Shown: positions 35,778-45,560, counted from the first letter of the stretch. The stretch: DNA of 64,000 bases from Abyssogena phaseoliformis symbiont OG214 (GCF_016592595.1 NZ_AP012977.1:1116001-1180000); one strand, 5' to 3'. Notes: a model not told the origin generated them from the letters alone. A program made the numbers and translations.

Positions 35778-36023
35778 TTATTCTGCCAGTTCAATTATCT
35801 TTTTATTATAGCTATTGACAGCAATAATCGCCCATATAATGCAAATAATATAAGGAATAAATAGTCCTACAAATACAAAGGTTATAAAACCAACAATTGC
35901 AGTAATAACCAGCATAATCAAAGCGCCAATAACACTCGCATAAAACAGCCCAATTGGCCCTAAAAATATGGCTAAAAGAATCGCAACAACAAGACTTTTA
36001 GTGGGTAGTTTTTGTGATGACAC
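35778..36023 (-). CDS. Small membrane protein of unknown function
   Basis: An 81-residue, very hydrophobic protein with two likely membrane segments (about residues 9-32 and 34-68), an N-terminal SSQKLPTKS and a charged end [11 protein letters not shown]. The motif [17 protein letters not shown] resembles TM2-like or superinfection-immunity-like proteins, but the match is loose. It sits 2 bases before hisB and 3 bases after asd, so it is in their operon. Confidence 0.7.
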   Translation of the reverse strand: MSSQKLPTKSLVVAILLAIFLGPIGLFYASVIGALIMLVITAIVGFITFVFVGLFIPYIICIIWAIIAVNSYNKKIIELAE

Positions 36024-36026
36024 GAT

Positions 36027-37052
36027 TTATAAATACTCCTCAATTAGAATTTCAGCGATTTGTACCGTGTTAAGCGCTGCGCCTTTGCGAATATTATCAG
36101 AAACCACCCATAGGTTTAAGCCTTTTTCACAAGAAATATCCTCACGGATGCGGCTTACAAACGTATCATCATGATTAGTCGCCTCCACAAATGGCGTAGC
36201 ATAACCCCCATCTTCACGCTTATCCATAACCGTAACACCATTTGCTTTTGACAAAATATTAGTAGCTTCAGCTGCAGTAATTTTTCTGACAGTTTCGATA
36301 TTAATCGCTTCAGAATGCCCATAAATAACTGGCACACGTACTGCTGTTGGATTAACCAAGATATCTTCATCTTCAAAAATCTTTTGAGTCTCCCACACCA
36401 TTTTCATCTCTTCCTTGGTATAGCCATTATCTTGAAAGACATCAATATGTGGGATGACATTAAATGCGATCTGCTTTGGATATATCTCAACATCAACCTC
36501 AATATTGCCACTTAATAATTTGGTAGTTTGGTCAATTAACTCACTAATCGCCTCTTTGCCAGAACCCGATACCGCCTGATAAGTCGCCACATTAATGCGC
36601 TTAATCCCCACCGCATCATAAATTGGCTTGAGGGCCACCAACATTTGAATGGTTGAACAATTTGGATTGGCAATAATATTACGCTTGGTGTAATCCGCAA
36701 TCGCATGTAGATTTACCTCTGGCACGACTAAGGGGATATCCTTATCACGACGAAAATGTGCCGTATTATCAATTACCACACACCCTGCTTCGGCCGCAAT
36801 CGGCGCATATTTCTCAGAAATACTGCCACCTGCTGAAAACAACCCTATTTGCACTTTCGAAAAATCAAAGGTACTTAAGTCTTGCACCGTCCAACTTTTA
36901 CCCTGACAAAACACTTTCTTACCAGTAGAATTGGCACTCGCCAAAGGATATAAATTATTAATTGGAAAGTTACGCTGTTCTAAAATCGAAAGAATCGTCT
37001 TGCCCACCGCACCTGTTGCACCAACAACGCAAACGTTAAACTTTTTATCCAT
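36027..37052 (-). CDS. asd: Aspartate-semialdehyde dehydrogenase
   Basis: Reduces aspartyl phosphate to aspartate semialdehyde, the branch point to lysine, diaminopimelate, threonine and methionine. The 341-residue protein has the NADP motif VVGATGAVGKTI, the nucleophile Cys132 in NPNCSTIQM, and the substrate-binding GSGKEAISEL. Full length and intact. It is the first gene of asd, a small membrane protein, hisB and hisH. Confidence 0.97.
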   Translation of the reverse strand: MDKKFNVCVVGATGAVGKTILSILEQRNFPINNLYPLASANSTGKKVFCQGKSWTVQDLSTFDFSKVQIGLFSAGGSISEKYAPIAAEAGCVVIDNTAHFRRDKDIPLVVPEVNLHAIADYTKRNIIANPNCSTIQMLVALKPIYDAVGIKRINVATYQAVSGSGKEAISELIDQTTKLLSGNIEVDVEIYPKQIAFNVIPHIDVFQDNGYTKEEMKMVWETQKIFEDEDILVNPTAVRVPVIYGHSEAINIETVRKITAAEATNILSKANGVTVMDKREDGGYATPFVEATNHDDTFVSRIREDISCEKGLNLWVVSDNIRKGAALNTVQIAEILIEEYL

Positions 37053-37139
37053 AAGCCTTCAAATTGAAAATTATAAAATAGCAGTATTATACTTGACTTA
37101 CAGTTATTTTTTTTATTGCCAAGCCCAATGTTAGACGAC

Positions 37140-37766
37140 TTATTTTTCCTTAGTTTGACTCTTTAAATATTGCTGTATTTTTCTTGCGCCTTTATAAGCT
37201 CGAACATCTTTCAGCATCAAAATAGCTAATATTGGAAATAAAATAGACGCGATTAGTAGAAAAATATAGTATTGATACCTTAAATCAAAAATACCTAAAA
37301 AAGATAAAACAAGGACAGGCATCCAAAATAAAAGAAAAAACACAGAAGAAAAGATATTAAAATAATAGTTAAATTTATCAAACTTGCTTAGATTGACTTC
37401 GATATCTAAATCTAAATAATCAGCATATTGACTAGCACACCTAAAATAGAAATCTTTAATATCATTATCGCCATTATGTATATTAATAACTCTGTCAATG
37501 TTCTTTGGACTGGCCAATATACCAGTTGCATGATAAAAATATTCACTGATTAATTTATCTTGCAAATACACTTGAACATCCTCTGATAAATTTGACAATC
37601 TCAAAGTTTGTTCTATCTTTTTAGCTTTAGATTTGCTTCTTCTTTCACGAAATTCCTCAATATAAGGAAGGCTATGCACAATCTTTACCGCAAGCGAAAT
37701 TGCCACTATAAACATAGCAATAACAATAACAATGTCTTGCGGAAAATATTTTAACATTTCTTCCAT
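37140..37766 (-). CDS. Membrane protein of unknown function with a central soluble domain
   Basis: I do not recognise this 208-residue protein. A single membrane segment near the N-terminus (about residues 13-30) is followed by a charged, helical region rich in Lys and Arg (RERRSKSKAKK), then a soluble middle part, and two further hydrophobic segments at about 137-182. The C-terminus is basic. The gene lies 3 bases after the Nif3 gene and may share its transcript. Confidence 0.7.
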   Translation of the reverse strand: MEEMLKYFPQDIVIVIAMFIVAISLAVKIVHSLPYIEEFRERRSKSKAKKIEQTLRLSNLSEDVQVYLQDKLISEYFYHATGILASPKNIDRVINIHNGDNDIKDFYFRCASQYADYLDLDIEVNLSKFDKFNYYFNIFSSVFFLLFWMPVLVLSFLGIFDLRYQYYIFLLIASILFPILAILMLKDVRAYKGARKIQQYLKSQTKEK

Positions 37767-37769
37767 AGC

Positions 37770-38510
37770 CTACACTATATTCTCAATATCAATAAATTGG
37801 TGTTGAAGTCCAAATTTATCACTCAAATGTTGACATAAGGCTTGCACACCGTAACGCTCGGTGGCATGATGCCCTGCGGATATAAAGGCAATGTTGTTTT
37901 CTTTAGTAATCGCCGGGATTTGCTCAGAGACTTCACCCGTTATAAAACAATCAGCGCCAATATTAATTGCGTGGTCAATGTAGGTTTGTGCACCACCACT
38001 ACACCATGCGATGCGTTTTAATATTTTATCATCTGCGCCAAAAACTAACGGCGTACGGCTCAGGGCTTGTTTAATGGTCTTGGAAAAACTGCCTAGTATG
38101 GTGTTAACCTCCCCTTGCCAGACTAGCGTATTGCCAATTGGGGTGGGGTTTTTAATGCCAAAGCGTTGGGCGAGTTGGGCATTGTTGCCAACTTTTGGAT
38201 GAGCATCAAGCGGCAGGTGGTAAGCGAATAAATTAATATCATGATCCAATAGTGCTTTAATGCGGTTTTTTTTGATGCTCGTTATGGCTAAATTTTCATT
38301 TTTCCAAAAAAATCCATGATGGACAAACAGCGCATCTGCTCCTTCATCAATTGCTTTATCGATCAAATCTTGATTAGCACTCACGCCTGAGATGATTTTA
38401 TCAATATTAGGTTTGCCTTCAATTTGTAGGCCATTGGGGCAATAATCATCAAACGCGCCTACATTAAGATAGTCATGGCAGTATGCAGATAGGGTCTTAT
38501 TTTCAATCAT
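37770..38510 (-). CDS. Nif3-like dinuclear metal centre protein
   Basis: Member of the Nif3/YbgI family of metal-binding proteins, 246 residues, function uncertain (GTP cyclohydrolase 1 type 2-like). The metal ligands are in VHHGFFW, and the later GHHATERYGVQAL, and the middle DCFITGEVSEQ segment is conserved. The length equals that of E. coli YbgI. It overlaps hisC by 8 bases. No folE2-type activity can be claimed from sequence, although folB and folK are close by in the same operon. Confidence 0.9.
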   Translation of the reverse strand: MIENKTLSAYCHDYLNVGAFDDYCPNGLQIEGKPNIDKIISGVSANQDLIDKAIDEGADALFVHHGFFWKNENLAITSIKKNRIKALLDHDINLFAYHLPLDAHPKVGNNAQLAQRFGIKNPTPIGNTLVWQGEVNTILGSFSKTIKQALSRTPLVFGADDKILKRIAWCSGGAQTYIDHAINIGADCFITGEVSEQIPAITKENNIAFISAGHHATERYGVQALCQHLSDKFGLQHQFIDIENIV

Positions 38511-39564
38511 AGAAGCGTTTTACAAGGTTGATAAAGGTTTGGTTTTGTGTTTGCGTGCCAATGGTGACACGTAGACAATCTGTTAATACTGGGGCGGCGC
38601 TTAAATCTTTAATTAACACACCGTTTGTTTTTAAAAACTCAAACAAAAGATTGGCGCTGGGCGCTTTGAATAAAATAAAGTTAGCTTGTGATGGATAGAC
38701 TTGCAAGCTACTAATTGCACCGAGCATGGATGACAATTCAGTGCGTTCTTTGAGAATAATTTGTGCGTTCTTGCTGATTTCGTCTTTTTCTTTGAGAAGA
38801 AAATTCGCACTCACCTGCGTGAGCGTATTGATATTGTAAGGCAGGCGTAGTTTGTCCAGTGCTGTCACCGTGTCCTGTACGCCAATTAACAAGCCTAGGC
38901 GTAAGCCAGCAAAACCGATTTTTGACACGGTTCTAAGCAATACTAGATTTGGATATTTATTAATATCTAGCAAAAAACTATCATCGGCATAGGCATAATA
39001 CGCCTCATCAAGCACCACCAAAGCATTGGTTGAAGCAATAATTGTCTCGATAACTGTTCTATCAAACGTATTGCCTGTTGGGTTGTTTGGATAGGCAATA
39101 AAAATTAACTTAGGATTGTGAGTTTCTATCGCTCTTTGCATGGCATCAGCGTCAATCTCAAAATCATTCGTTAGTGCAACACTTTGATAATTAAGCCGTG
39201 TAAATTTTGCAATCATCCCATACATGACAAAACTTGGCTCAACACTTAGAATGGCGTCTCCCGTATCACATGCCAATGCCAATAGTTGAATCAGATCGTC
39301 TGAGCCATTACCCAACAACACGCCAAACTCATCAGGAATATCCATTAACTCACGCAAAGTTTGGTGCAACTCGTTGGCGCTAGCACTAGGATAACGGTTT
39401 AGTTGTACATCTGCCAAATACGCCAAATACTGCCCAATTAACGCATCTGGCAAGGGAAATGGTGACTCCATCGCATCCAACTTCACCATATCATCAGAAA
39501 GGGGTACATGATAGGCATTAATTGCTTTAATATCAGGACGTAGCCAGTTGTTAATAAAACTCAT
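38503..39564 (-). CDS. hisC: Histidinol-phosphate aminotransferase
   Basis: PLP enzyme that transfers an amino group from glutamate to imidazole acetol phosphate. The 353-residue protein has GNGSDDLIQLL, PNNPTGN, DEAYYAYAD, and the PLP Lys215 in SKIGFAGLRLG. These define class I/II aminotransferases of the HisC group. It overlaps thiD and Nif3 by a few bases, giving a mixed operon of histidine, thiamine and folate genes. Confidence 0.95.
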   Translation of the reverse strand: MSFINNWLRPDIKAINAYHVPLSDDMVKLDAMESPFPLPDALIGQYLAYLADVQLNRYPSASANELHQTLRELMDIPDEFGVLLGNGSDDLIQLLALACDTGDAILSVEPSFVMYGMIAKFTRLNYQSVALTNDFEIDADAMQRAIETHNPKLIFIAYPNNPTGNTFDRTVIETIIASTNALVVLDEAYYAYADDSFLLDINKYPNLVLLRTVSKIGFAGLRLGLLIGVQDTVTALDKLRLPYNINTLTQVSANFLLKEKDEISKNAQIILKERTELSSMLGAISSLQVYPSQANFILFKAPSANLLFEFLKTNGVLIKDLSAAPVLTDCLRVTIGTQTQNQTFINLVKRFYD

Positions 39565-40313
39565 GATGGTGATTGTCGGTTGGGATGATATTGCATTTTA
39601 CCGATACTTTTGGCATTTAATAAAGTTTGATAGGTATAGTCCAATGCACGCTTGCAAGCAATTTCAACACCCAAGTCCGATGCAATTAATGCGCTTATTA
39701 CGCTTGAAAGTGTACAACCAGAGCCGTGATAACTACCTGGTAGCTTTTGATAAATAAAAGTCTGAACTAGTGTTTCGTGGTGATACAACCGATGTTCAAT
39801 CACATCGTCAGATACATCAGTTTTGGTGAGTAAAATCCAATTGCAAAAGAGTTTTTTAATGGCTTTTTGTTCATTTTGCTCATCCGCTAAGATTTGTAAT
39901 TCTGCCAAATTAGGCGTAATAACTTTTGCCAGTGGCAACAATTGTTGTTTTAAGGCATCAATTAAAGCAGAATCTAAAAAATCATAATCACTACTGGACT
40001 TCACAATTGGGTCAAGAATGATGGTTTTATTTTTAGCCAACTTAGCAATGGTTTTAATTTGCTTAATTGAGGATAATAAGCCAATTTTCACCACTTCAAA
40101 ATCAACATCAGCTTGTAAATGCTTAAATTGCTTAATAAGAAAATCACAATCCACTTCAACCAAACTTTCAACTGACGCTGTGTTTTGCACAGTAAGATTA
40201 GTAGTAATAACGAGTGGTGTTACGCCAAATTGATTAATGCTTTCAATATCAGCAACCAGCCCTGCACCGCCACAAGGGTCAAGTCCTGATAAAACTAAAA
40301 CCGCATTATTCAA
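39561..40313 (-). CDS. thiD: Hydroxymethylpyrimidine/phosphomethylpyrimidine kinase
   Basis: Phosphorylates HMP and HMP-P in thiamine synthesis. The 250-residue protein starts [20 protein letters not shown] and ends with the ribokinase-type anion hole and catalytic Asp region [18 protein letters not shown]. Both match ThiD. The substrate Cys-Gly-Gly loop is intact. It overlaps dsbA and hisC by a few bases each. Confidence 0.94.
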   Translation of the reverse strand: MNNAVLVLSGLDPCGGAGLVADIESINQFGVTPLVITTNLTVQNTASVESLVEVDCDFLIKQFKHLQADVDFEVVKIGLLSSIKQIKTIAKLAKNKTIILDPIVKSSSDYDFLDSALIDALKQQLLPLAKVITPNLAELQILADEQNEQKAIKKLFCNWILLTKTDVSDDVIEHRLYHHETLVQTFIYQKLPGSYHGSGCTLSSVISALIASDLGVEIACKRALDYTYQTLLNAKSIGKMQYHPNRQSPS

Positions 40314-40929
40314 GTTTGCTTTCTTTTTTTATTAAGAAGTCCACGACTTTTAGCATATCAGTATGTGAACCTGCATGTATGGCATCGGTTAAATATTTAC
40401 CATTAATAATCATAACTGGCACGCCAGTAGTCTTATATTTAAATGTGTTTAACTTAGATTTATTGACTTTAATTTTCACACTAAAGGAATCAAATGCTTT
40501 TTCTACCTTGTTTTTATCAATACCAAAACTTGCCACCCAGTCAACAAAACTCTCTTTCGAGTTAAAACGCCTATTCTTTGTATGGATTGCATCAAATAAC
40601 ACCTCGTGCAATTTTTCAACTAGGTTTAATTCTTCTAATACAAAGTAAAAAATTGCCCCATTTAACCAACGCTTAGAAAACATCGCTGGTTGACGCACAA
40701 ACTCAACATTACTAGGCTTGGTTTTAAGCCAACCATTCATGAGTGGCTCAAGATTATAACAATGTGGACAATAGTACCAAAATAACTCACGCACTTCAAT
40801 TTTATCGCCAGTGGTAGTTTTGACTGGCTTATCGAGCACTATGTAATCTATACCGGCTTCATAATCCTGCGAAAATGCAAAACTAGAAAATGTAATCAAC
40901 AGGGCGAATAGTATCTTTTTTATGATCAT
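40306..40929 (-). CDS. dsbA: Thiol:disulfide interchange protein DsbA
   Basis: Periplasmic oxidase that forms disulfide bonds. The 207-residue protein has a signal peptide (about residues 1-20, ending FAFS) and the CPHC active site (Cys54, Cys57) in [12 protein letters not shown], then a cis-Pro region [11 protein letters not shown]. Family length is normal. Several Cys-containing exported proteins in the 25-30 kb block would be candidate substrates if expressed. DsbB is not in the window. Confidence 0.96.
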   Translation of the reverse strand: MIIKKILFALLITFSSFAFSQDYEAGIDYIVLDKPVKTTTGDKIEVRELFWYYCPHCYNLEPLMNGWLKTKPSNVEFVRQPAMFSKRWLNGAIFYFVLEELNLVEKLHEVLFDAIHTKNRRFNSKESFVDWVASFGIDKNKVEKAFDSFSVKIKVNKSKLNTFKYKTTGVPVMIINGKYLTDAIHAGSHTDMLKVVDFLIKKESKLE

Positions 40930-41408
40930 TCCTTGTTTAAGATTTCAATATTATACGATTTTAACTCATCCATAGTTGTACGTAACTGCGTATAAGTTTG
41001 GTGTTGCTGTGGATGAGTTAGATTTGGGCTTAATTCTGCCAATGGCATAAGCACAAAGTTATATTTCAAAATATCATCTCTTGGTAGGTTATGGCTTTTA
41101 TCAATAACCGCATCATACAAGGTTAAATCAAGATCAATTGAGCGTGATGAAAATTTTGGTGAACGCCTGTCTCTACCAATATTATCTTCAATTTTATGTA
41201 AAATAATAACCACATCAGAAATGGTTAAATTAGTCGTTACATTAATACCAATGTTATAAAAATCATCGCCTTTAAAACCAAAGGCTTTGGATTCATAAAC
41301 CCTAGAAAAAACTGTATTTTCAAACACTGTTTGAATGGCGCCAATAGCCTTAGACAAATTTTCCCTACGGTTTTGATTTGAGCCGATATTGATATGAATA
41401 TTAGCCAT
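40926..41408 (-). CDS. folK: 2-amino-4-hydroxy-6-hydroxymethyldihydropteridine pyrophosphokinase
   Basis: Transfers pyrophosphate to hydroxymethyl-dihydropterin for folate synthesis. From the ATG at 41408 the protein has 160 residues; the longer start at 41429 adds seven residues and overlaps folB more. Conserved are [24 protein letters not shown], and the motif [23 protein letters not shown] (shown as [16 protein letters not shown]). The start overlaps the folB stop by 8 bases. Confidence 0.93.
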   Translation of the reverse strand: MANIHINIGSNQNRRENLSKAIGAIQTVFENTVFSRVYESKAFGFKGDDFYNIGINVTTNLTISDVVIILHKIEDNIGRDRRSPKFSSRSIDLDLTLYDAVIDKSHNLPRDDILKYNFVLMPLAELSPNLTHPQQHQTYTQLRTTMDELKSYNIEILNKE

Positions 41409-41754
41409 TACTGCGCTCAATAATAACACCTACGCCTTGTGCACCTGTCAATACTTCGCCTTTATCCAAAGTAAGTTTTATCCAAGTAACCTCAAACTCT
41501 TCCAATACAATTTGAGTGATTTTTTCTGCCAAGGTCTCAACTAACTGGAACTCACTATTTTGCACAAAATCAATCAAACGCTTTGACACCGCCTTATAAT
41601 CCAGCGTTTGGTCAATATGATCAGTTTCACTAGCCGCTTTAATGTCAGCTGACATTTCAATATCTAGTACAATATCTTGACGAATTTTTCGCTCCCAATC
41701 GTAAATACCAATAACAGTATCAATTTTTAATCCTTGTATAAATACAATATCCAT
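41401..41754 (-). CDS. folB: Dihydroneopterin aldolase
   Basis: Splits dihydroneopterin to hydroxymethyl-dihydropterin and glycolaldehyde. The 117-residue protein has GLKIDTVIGIYDWERKIRQ with the catalytic Glu region, LDYKAVSKRLIDFV, LVETLAEKITQIV and a final Lys-containing TLDKGEVL. It is the first gene of a long minus-strand operon that runs folB-folK-dsbA-thiD-hisC-Nif3. Confidence 0.94.
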   Translation of the reverse strand: MDIVFIQGLKIDTVIGIYDWERKIRQDIVLDIEMSADIKAASETDHIDQTLDYKAVSKRLIDFVQNSEFQLVETLAEKITQIVLEEFEVTWIKLTLDKGEVLTGAQGVGVIIERSNG

Positions 41755-41809
41755 TGTAACATTTTGAGCAACTAAAATTACTCATTTCAATTAAACCAAA
41801 AAAAGCATT

Positions 41810-42403
41810 ATGTTACCTGAGTTACCCTTTGCCATTCTTATTCTCTTTAGTTATCTAATCGGCTCAATTTCAACAGCAATTATTGCTTGTAAAATGCTTA
41901 ACCTGCCCGACCCTAGAACTCAAGGGTCAAACAACCCAGGCGCAACTAATGTATTGCGCATTGGCGGTAAAAAGGCGGCTGTAATCACACTCATGGGTGA
42001 TGGATTCAAAGGTGCAATTCCAGTATTAATCGCCCACTACTTAGGCTTTAACATGCTTGATGTTACTTGGGTTGTTTTGGTGGCATTTTTAGGCCACGTA
42101 TATCCCATTTTCTTTGGTTTTAAAGGCGGAAAAGGGGTTGCAACTTTTTTAGGTGCTTTACTTGCTCTTAGTTATCTTGTTGGACTTGGCTTTATAATCA
42201 CTTGGGTTTTTGTGGCAAAAGTACTAAAAATTTCATCACTTTCAGCACTAATTGCTACCGCGTTCACGCCAATTTATTTTTATCTAATTACTGATAATTT
42301 AGCCTCTACTTACGTCATTACCTTAATCTGTCTGTGGATTTTCTACACCCATCAAAGTAATATTAAAAGGCTACTCAGCAACCAAGAAAATAAAATCAAT
42401 TAG
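41810..42403 (+). CDS. plsY: Glycerol-3-phosphate acyltransferase PlsY
   Basis: Inner-membrane enzyme that acylates glycerol-3-phosphate from acyl phosphate. The 197-residue protein has five to six membrane segments and the three PlsY motifs: GSNNPGATNVLR (about residues 43-54), GHVYPIFFGFKGGKGVAT, and a later AFTPIYFYL. Family length is normal. It is divergent from folB with about 55 bases between them. Confidence 0.97.
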   Translation: MLPELPFAILILFSYLIGSISTAIIACKMLNLPDPRTQGSNNPGATNVLRIGGKKAAVITLMGDGFKGAIPVLIAHYLGFNMLDVTWVVLVAFLGHVYPIFFGFKGGKGVATFLGALLALSYLVGLGFIITWVFVAKVLKISSLSALIATAFTPIYFYLITDNLASTYVITLICLWIFYTHQSNIKRLLSNQENKIN

Positions 42404-42521
42404 CACTCAAACTCAGTACCTGTGCATTAAAACAAATAAAACAGTGTATTCATTATATATATATGATACTATGATATATAGAACAATCACTTAGTTTTTT
42501 TAATTTACACACTACAATAAC

Positions 42522-43433
42522 ATGTCAATAAGAAAAAAATTTAGTAAAAAAGATGCTAAAAATAAGATAAAAAAATTACAAAACAATAAGTATGTTATGC
42601 ATAAAAACAATGTCATGTCTGGCAATGCATTGTTAAGCTTATCAAAAATAGCAGGTGATTATCCTTACGCTAAAAAGATGAGCGTTGAAGAGTACGAAAA
42701 TGAAAAATATTTACTTCAAACTGAACTACTAAAAGCGCAAGATTGGATTAAAAATCATAACAAAAAGATTATCTTATTGTTTGAAGGTCGTGATGCAGCT
42801 GGCAAAGGTGGCACAATTAAACGCTTCATGGAACATCTCAATCCACGTGCTGCACGCGCTATTGCTTTAGAAAAACCGTCAAAAGTAGAGTTAGGACAGT
42901 GGTATTTTCAGCGCTACATTAAGCATTTTCCCACCAATGGAGAAATAGTACTATTTGACCGCTCTTGGTATAATAGGGCTGGCATAGAGCGTGTTATGGG
43001 CTTTTGCAAAAACTCGGAATATCTTGAGTTTATGCGGCAAGCACCTTTATTAGAACGCATGTTGGTTAATGACGGTTTTATGCTTTCCAAATATTGGTTC
43101 TCTGTCAGTCGTCAGGAACAGTTAAGGCGTTTTCACTTACGTAAAAATGACCCTTTAAAAAGATGGAAATTAAGTGAAATAGATTTACAATCATTAACTA
43201 AGTGGGATCAATATACCAAGGCTAGAAAAGACATGTTCTTTTATACCAATACCGCTGACTCACCTTGGATTGTTGTAAAGTCAGATGATAAAAAACGCGC
43301 AAGAATCAATTGTATTAGGCACTTTCTTTATCATCTAGATTATCTTAACAAAGATACTAAAATAATTTTCGAGCCTGACTCGAAAATTATTGGCAGTGTA
43401 AGTAATTTATATAAAAATAAGGAGGACATCTAA
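42522..43433 (+). CDS. ppk2: Polyphosphate kinase 2 (PPK2 family)
   Basis: Transfers phosphate between polyphosphate and nucleoside diphosphates; most class I enzymes run from polyP to NDP. The 303-residue protein has Walker A GRDAAGKG (89-96), the FEGRDAAGKGGTIKRFMEHL region, the second motif LFDRSWYNRAGIERVMGF, and the lid SVSRQEQLRRF. An N-terminal basic extension (about residues 1-50) is not part of the core. It overlaps the next gene by one base (TAATG), a clear sign of coupling. Confidence 0.95.
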   Translation: MSIRKKFSKKDAKNKIKKLQNNKYVMHKNNVMSGNALLSLSKIAGDYPYAKKMSVEEYENEKYLLQTELLKAQDWIKNHNKKIILLFEGRDAAGKGGTIKRFMEHLNPRAARAIALEKPSKVELGQWYFQRYIKHFPTNGEIVLFDRSWYNRAGIERVMGFCKNSEYLEFMRQAPLLERMLVNDGFMLSKYWFSVSRQEQLRRFHLRKNDPLKRWKLSEIDLQSLTKWDQYTKARKDMFFYTNTADSPWIVVKSDDKKRARINCIRHFLYHLDYLNKDTKIIFEPDSKIIGSVSNLYKNKEDI

Positions 43434-43684
43434 TGTCAAATATAAAGAAACAACTAAAAACCGTTATGCGAATCGCCAGAAAAGCAGAAATAGAAGCGTT
43501 GATTGCAACTGAAAAAGCTCAAAAAGCTATTAATAAAATAGCCAAACTAAAAAAAGAGTTGGATTTGCAACATGAAAAACTAACCAAAAAAATAAAAAAT
43601 AATAAAAAAGAAAACGACAAAAAAATAAAACTATTCTCTAAAAAGAAGGTGAAAAAAGCGAAGAAGAAGAAATCTTTAAAATAA
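43433..43684 (+). CDS. Lysine-rich coiled-coil-like protein coupled to ppk2
   Basis: An 83-residue protein with very high Lys content and few other charged groups. A helical start (MRIARKAEIEALIATEKAQK) is followed by long Lys runs ending KKVKKAKKKKSLK. No known domain is visible. The pattern resembles basic histone-like tails and proteins that bind polyanions such as polyP, RNA or DNA. Coupling to ppk2 by a one-base overlap supports a polyP-related role, but function is an inference. It could also bind nucleic acid. Confidence 0.7.
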   Translation: MSNIKKQLKTVMRIARKAEIEALIATEKAQKAINKIAKLKKELDLQHEKLTKKIKNNKKENDKKIKLFSKKKVKKAKKKKSLK

Positions 43685-43703
43685 TTCTGCTTTTCACCAA
43701 TTT

Positions 43704-43730
43704 ATAATGCCGGTCATAGATTGGCATTAT
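43704..43730. terminator. Possible hairpin between convergent genes
   Basis: ATAATGCC and GGCATTAT form 8-bp arms around an 11-base loop between ppk2's partner gene and the ABC permease. The T run after it is broken, so strength is uncertain. Confidence 0.4.
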
Positions 43731-43762
43731 GTTCTTTCTAAAATTAACCTGCCAACAAGCAA

Positions 43763-44521
43763 CTAAGTCTTGACATTGACGCCTTTTTTAAGTAGATAAA
43801 AAGCAACTATTGCTAACACAGTAATCATGCTCAATAAAACTAAAATTGACACCCAAAACTCAGAAGTACTAATACCCAAAAACCCCAATCTGAAACTATC
43901 AACCATATAATAAATTGGGTTGAATTTAGACATATCCTGCCAAAATTGTGGCAATATTTCCACACTATAAAACATACCGCCAAGATAAGTCATGGGCATC
44001 AAAATGAAAGTTGGAACAATAGAGATGTCATCAAACGATTGGGCAAATATGGCATTAATAAACCCTGCCAATGAAAACAAGACTGAAGTAAGTAAAAAGG
44101 TAATTAACACGATGAGCATGCTGTCTACTTCAAAATCAATAAAAAACCACACGGCAATAAAAACCCCCAATCCGACTGTAAAGCCGCGTGCCACACCACC
44201 AGAAACATACCCTAGTAAAATAATCCAATAAGGCACAGGCGCAACTAACAACTCCTCAACGCTATGGTTAAATTTTGCTAGAAAAAACGATGCCACTGTA
44301 TTGGCATAAGAATTGGTAATAACAGTCATTAAAATCACACCAGGAATAATATAATGCAAATAATCCACACCTTGCATATCTCCAATGCGCTCACCCATCA
44401 AACCACCAAAAATCAACAAATATAATGACGTGGTAATGATGGGTGGAAAAATAGTTTGCACCCAAATACGAGAGAATCTTAGAACCTCTTTAACAACAAT
44501 AGTTTTATAAGCAATCCACAT
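43763..44521 (-). CDS. ABC-2 type transporter permease
   Basis: Membrane subunit of an ABC exporter, 252 residues from the ATG at 44521 (a start at 44545 would overlap the ATPase gene more). Six membrane segments can be drawn; the start MWIAYKTIVVKEVLRFSRIW is typical of ABC-2 permeases and MTYLGGMFYSVEILP matches the family loop. Translation overlaps the ATPase stop as TAATG. The substrate is unknown; lipid, polysaccharide and drug exporters share this fold. Confidence 0.9.
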   Translation of the reverse strand: MWIAYKTIVVKEVLRFSRIWVQTIFPPIITTSLYLLIFGGLMGERIGDMQGVDYLHYIIPGVILMTVITNSYANTVASFFLAKFNHSVEELLVAPVPYWIILLGYVSGGVARGFTVGLGVFIAVWFFIDFEVDSMLIVLITFLLTSVLFSLAGFINAIFAQSFDDISIVPTFILMPMTYLGGMFYSVEILPQFWQDMSKFNPIYYMVDSFRLGFLGISTSEFWVSILVLLSMITVLAIVAFYLLKKGVNVKT

Positions 44522-45438
44522 TACGCCTCCTTGTTGGTTAAGCATAAAAATAAAGTTTCTAAACGATTTTGCGTACTACGAACATGGTCCACATTAACGC
44601 CCTGCATACTCAAGTTTTGCAATACATTGGTGATATTAACATCTGAGCCTAAGGTAACTTGCAATGAATAATCATCTAAGCGTTCGCATTTAAAATTATC
44701 AGTTACTATTGTTTGAGGTAGTTTTGTTGAACTTTCTAAAATCAGCACCTGTTGGTCAACCTGTGATAACAACGCCTTCATACTAGTTTGCTTAATGACT
44801 TCGCCCTCATTTAGAATGGCGATATTACGACAAAGCGACTCAGCCTCTTCAAGATAATGCGTGGTTAAAATAATGGTCATACCTTGATGATTAAGCTTAC
44901 TCAAAAAACGCCACATTGAGCAACGTATCTCAACATCAACACCTGCAGTAGGCTCATCAAGGATTAATATTTTAGGTTGATGAATAAGCGCCCTTGCCAA
45001 CATCAAACGACGCTTCATACCGCCTGACAATGATTTGGCCATATCAAAACGCTTATCCCAAAGCCCCACCTCCTTGAGTAAAAGTTCAGCTTGAATTTTA
45101 GCTTTTGACTTGGCAATGCCATAATAACCTGCCTGATTAATCAAAATTTCTTCAATAGGCTCAAAAGGATTAAAGTTAAATTCTTGTGGCATTAATCCAA
45201 TCAATTTTTTCACCTGATTGGCATGGCTGTTTTGATTAAAGCCCAATACCTCAATATTGCCTGAAGTTTTATTAAGCAGCCCGCAAATAATACCAATAAC
45301 TGTTGTTTTTCCTGCGCCATTACTACCCAATAGTGCAAAAAAATCCCCCTTCTCAACGCGAAGATCAATGCCTTTTAGTACTTCCAATTGATTGGCATAG
45401 GTTTTTTTTAAACCTTGAATGAGTAGTGCGGCCGACAT
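44521..45438 (-). CDS. ABC transporter ATP-binding protein (ABC-2 exporter)
   Basis: Nucleotide-binding subunit, 305 residues. Walker A GSNGAGKTT (about 37-45), Q-loop in LMPQEFNFN, signature LSGGMKRRLMLAR, Walker B ILILDEPTAGVDVE and H-loop TTHYLEE are all present. A C-terminal extension of about 80 residues is typical of the CcmA/DrrA-like group. It precedes the permease gene and is divergent from aceF. Confidence 0.95.
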   Translation of the reverse strand: MSAALLIQGLKKTYANQLEVLKGIDLRVEKGDFFALLGSNGAGKTTVIGIICGLLNKTSGNIEVLGFNQNSHANQVKKLIGLMPQEFNFNPFEPIEEILINQAGYYGIAKSKAKIQAELLLKEVGLWDKRFDMAKSLSGGMKRRLMLARALIHQPKILILDEPTAGVDVEIRCSMWRFLSKLNHQGMTIILTTHYLEEAESLCRNIAILNEGEVIKQTSMKALLSQVDQQVLILESSTKLPQTIVTDNFKCERLDDYSLQVTLGSDVNITNVLQNLSMQGVNVDHVRSTQNRLETLFLCLTNKEA

Positions 45439-45560
45439 AATGAATATAACCTATAAAAAAATAGAATAAAAAATCAAAACATTTTAACATTTATCCCCTT
45501 TTATTAGCTATTTTTGCGATAATTACCCACTTTAAATTGTTTTCTAAACATGCAAAACTT

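Noticed and set aside
42404-42521. AT dinucleotide tract (tatatatat) before ppk2
   Set aside because: Too short and imperfect for an origin or regulatory repeat; likely base-composition bias.
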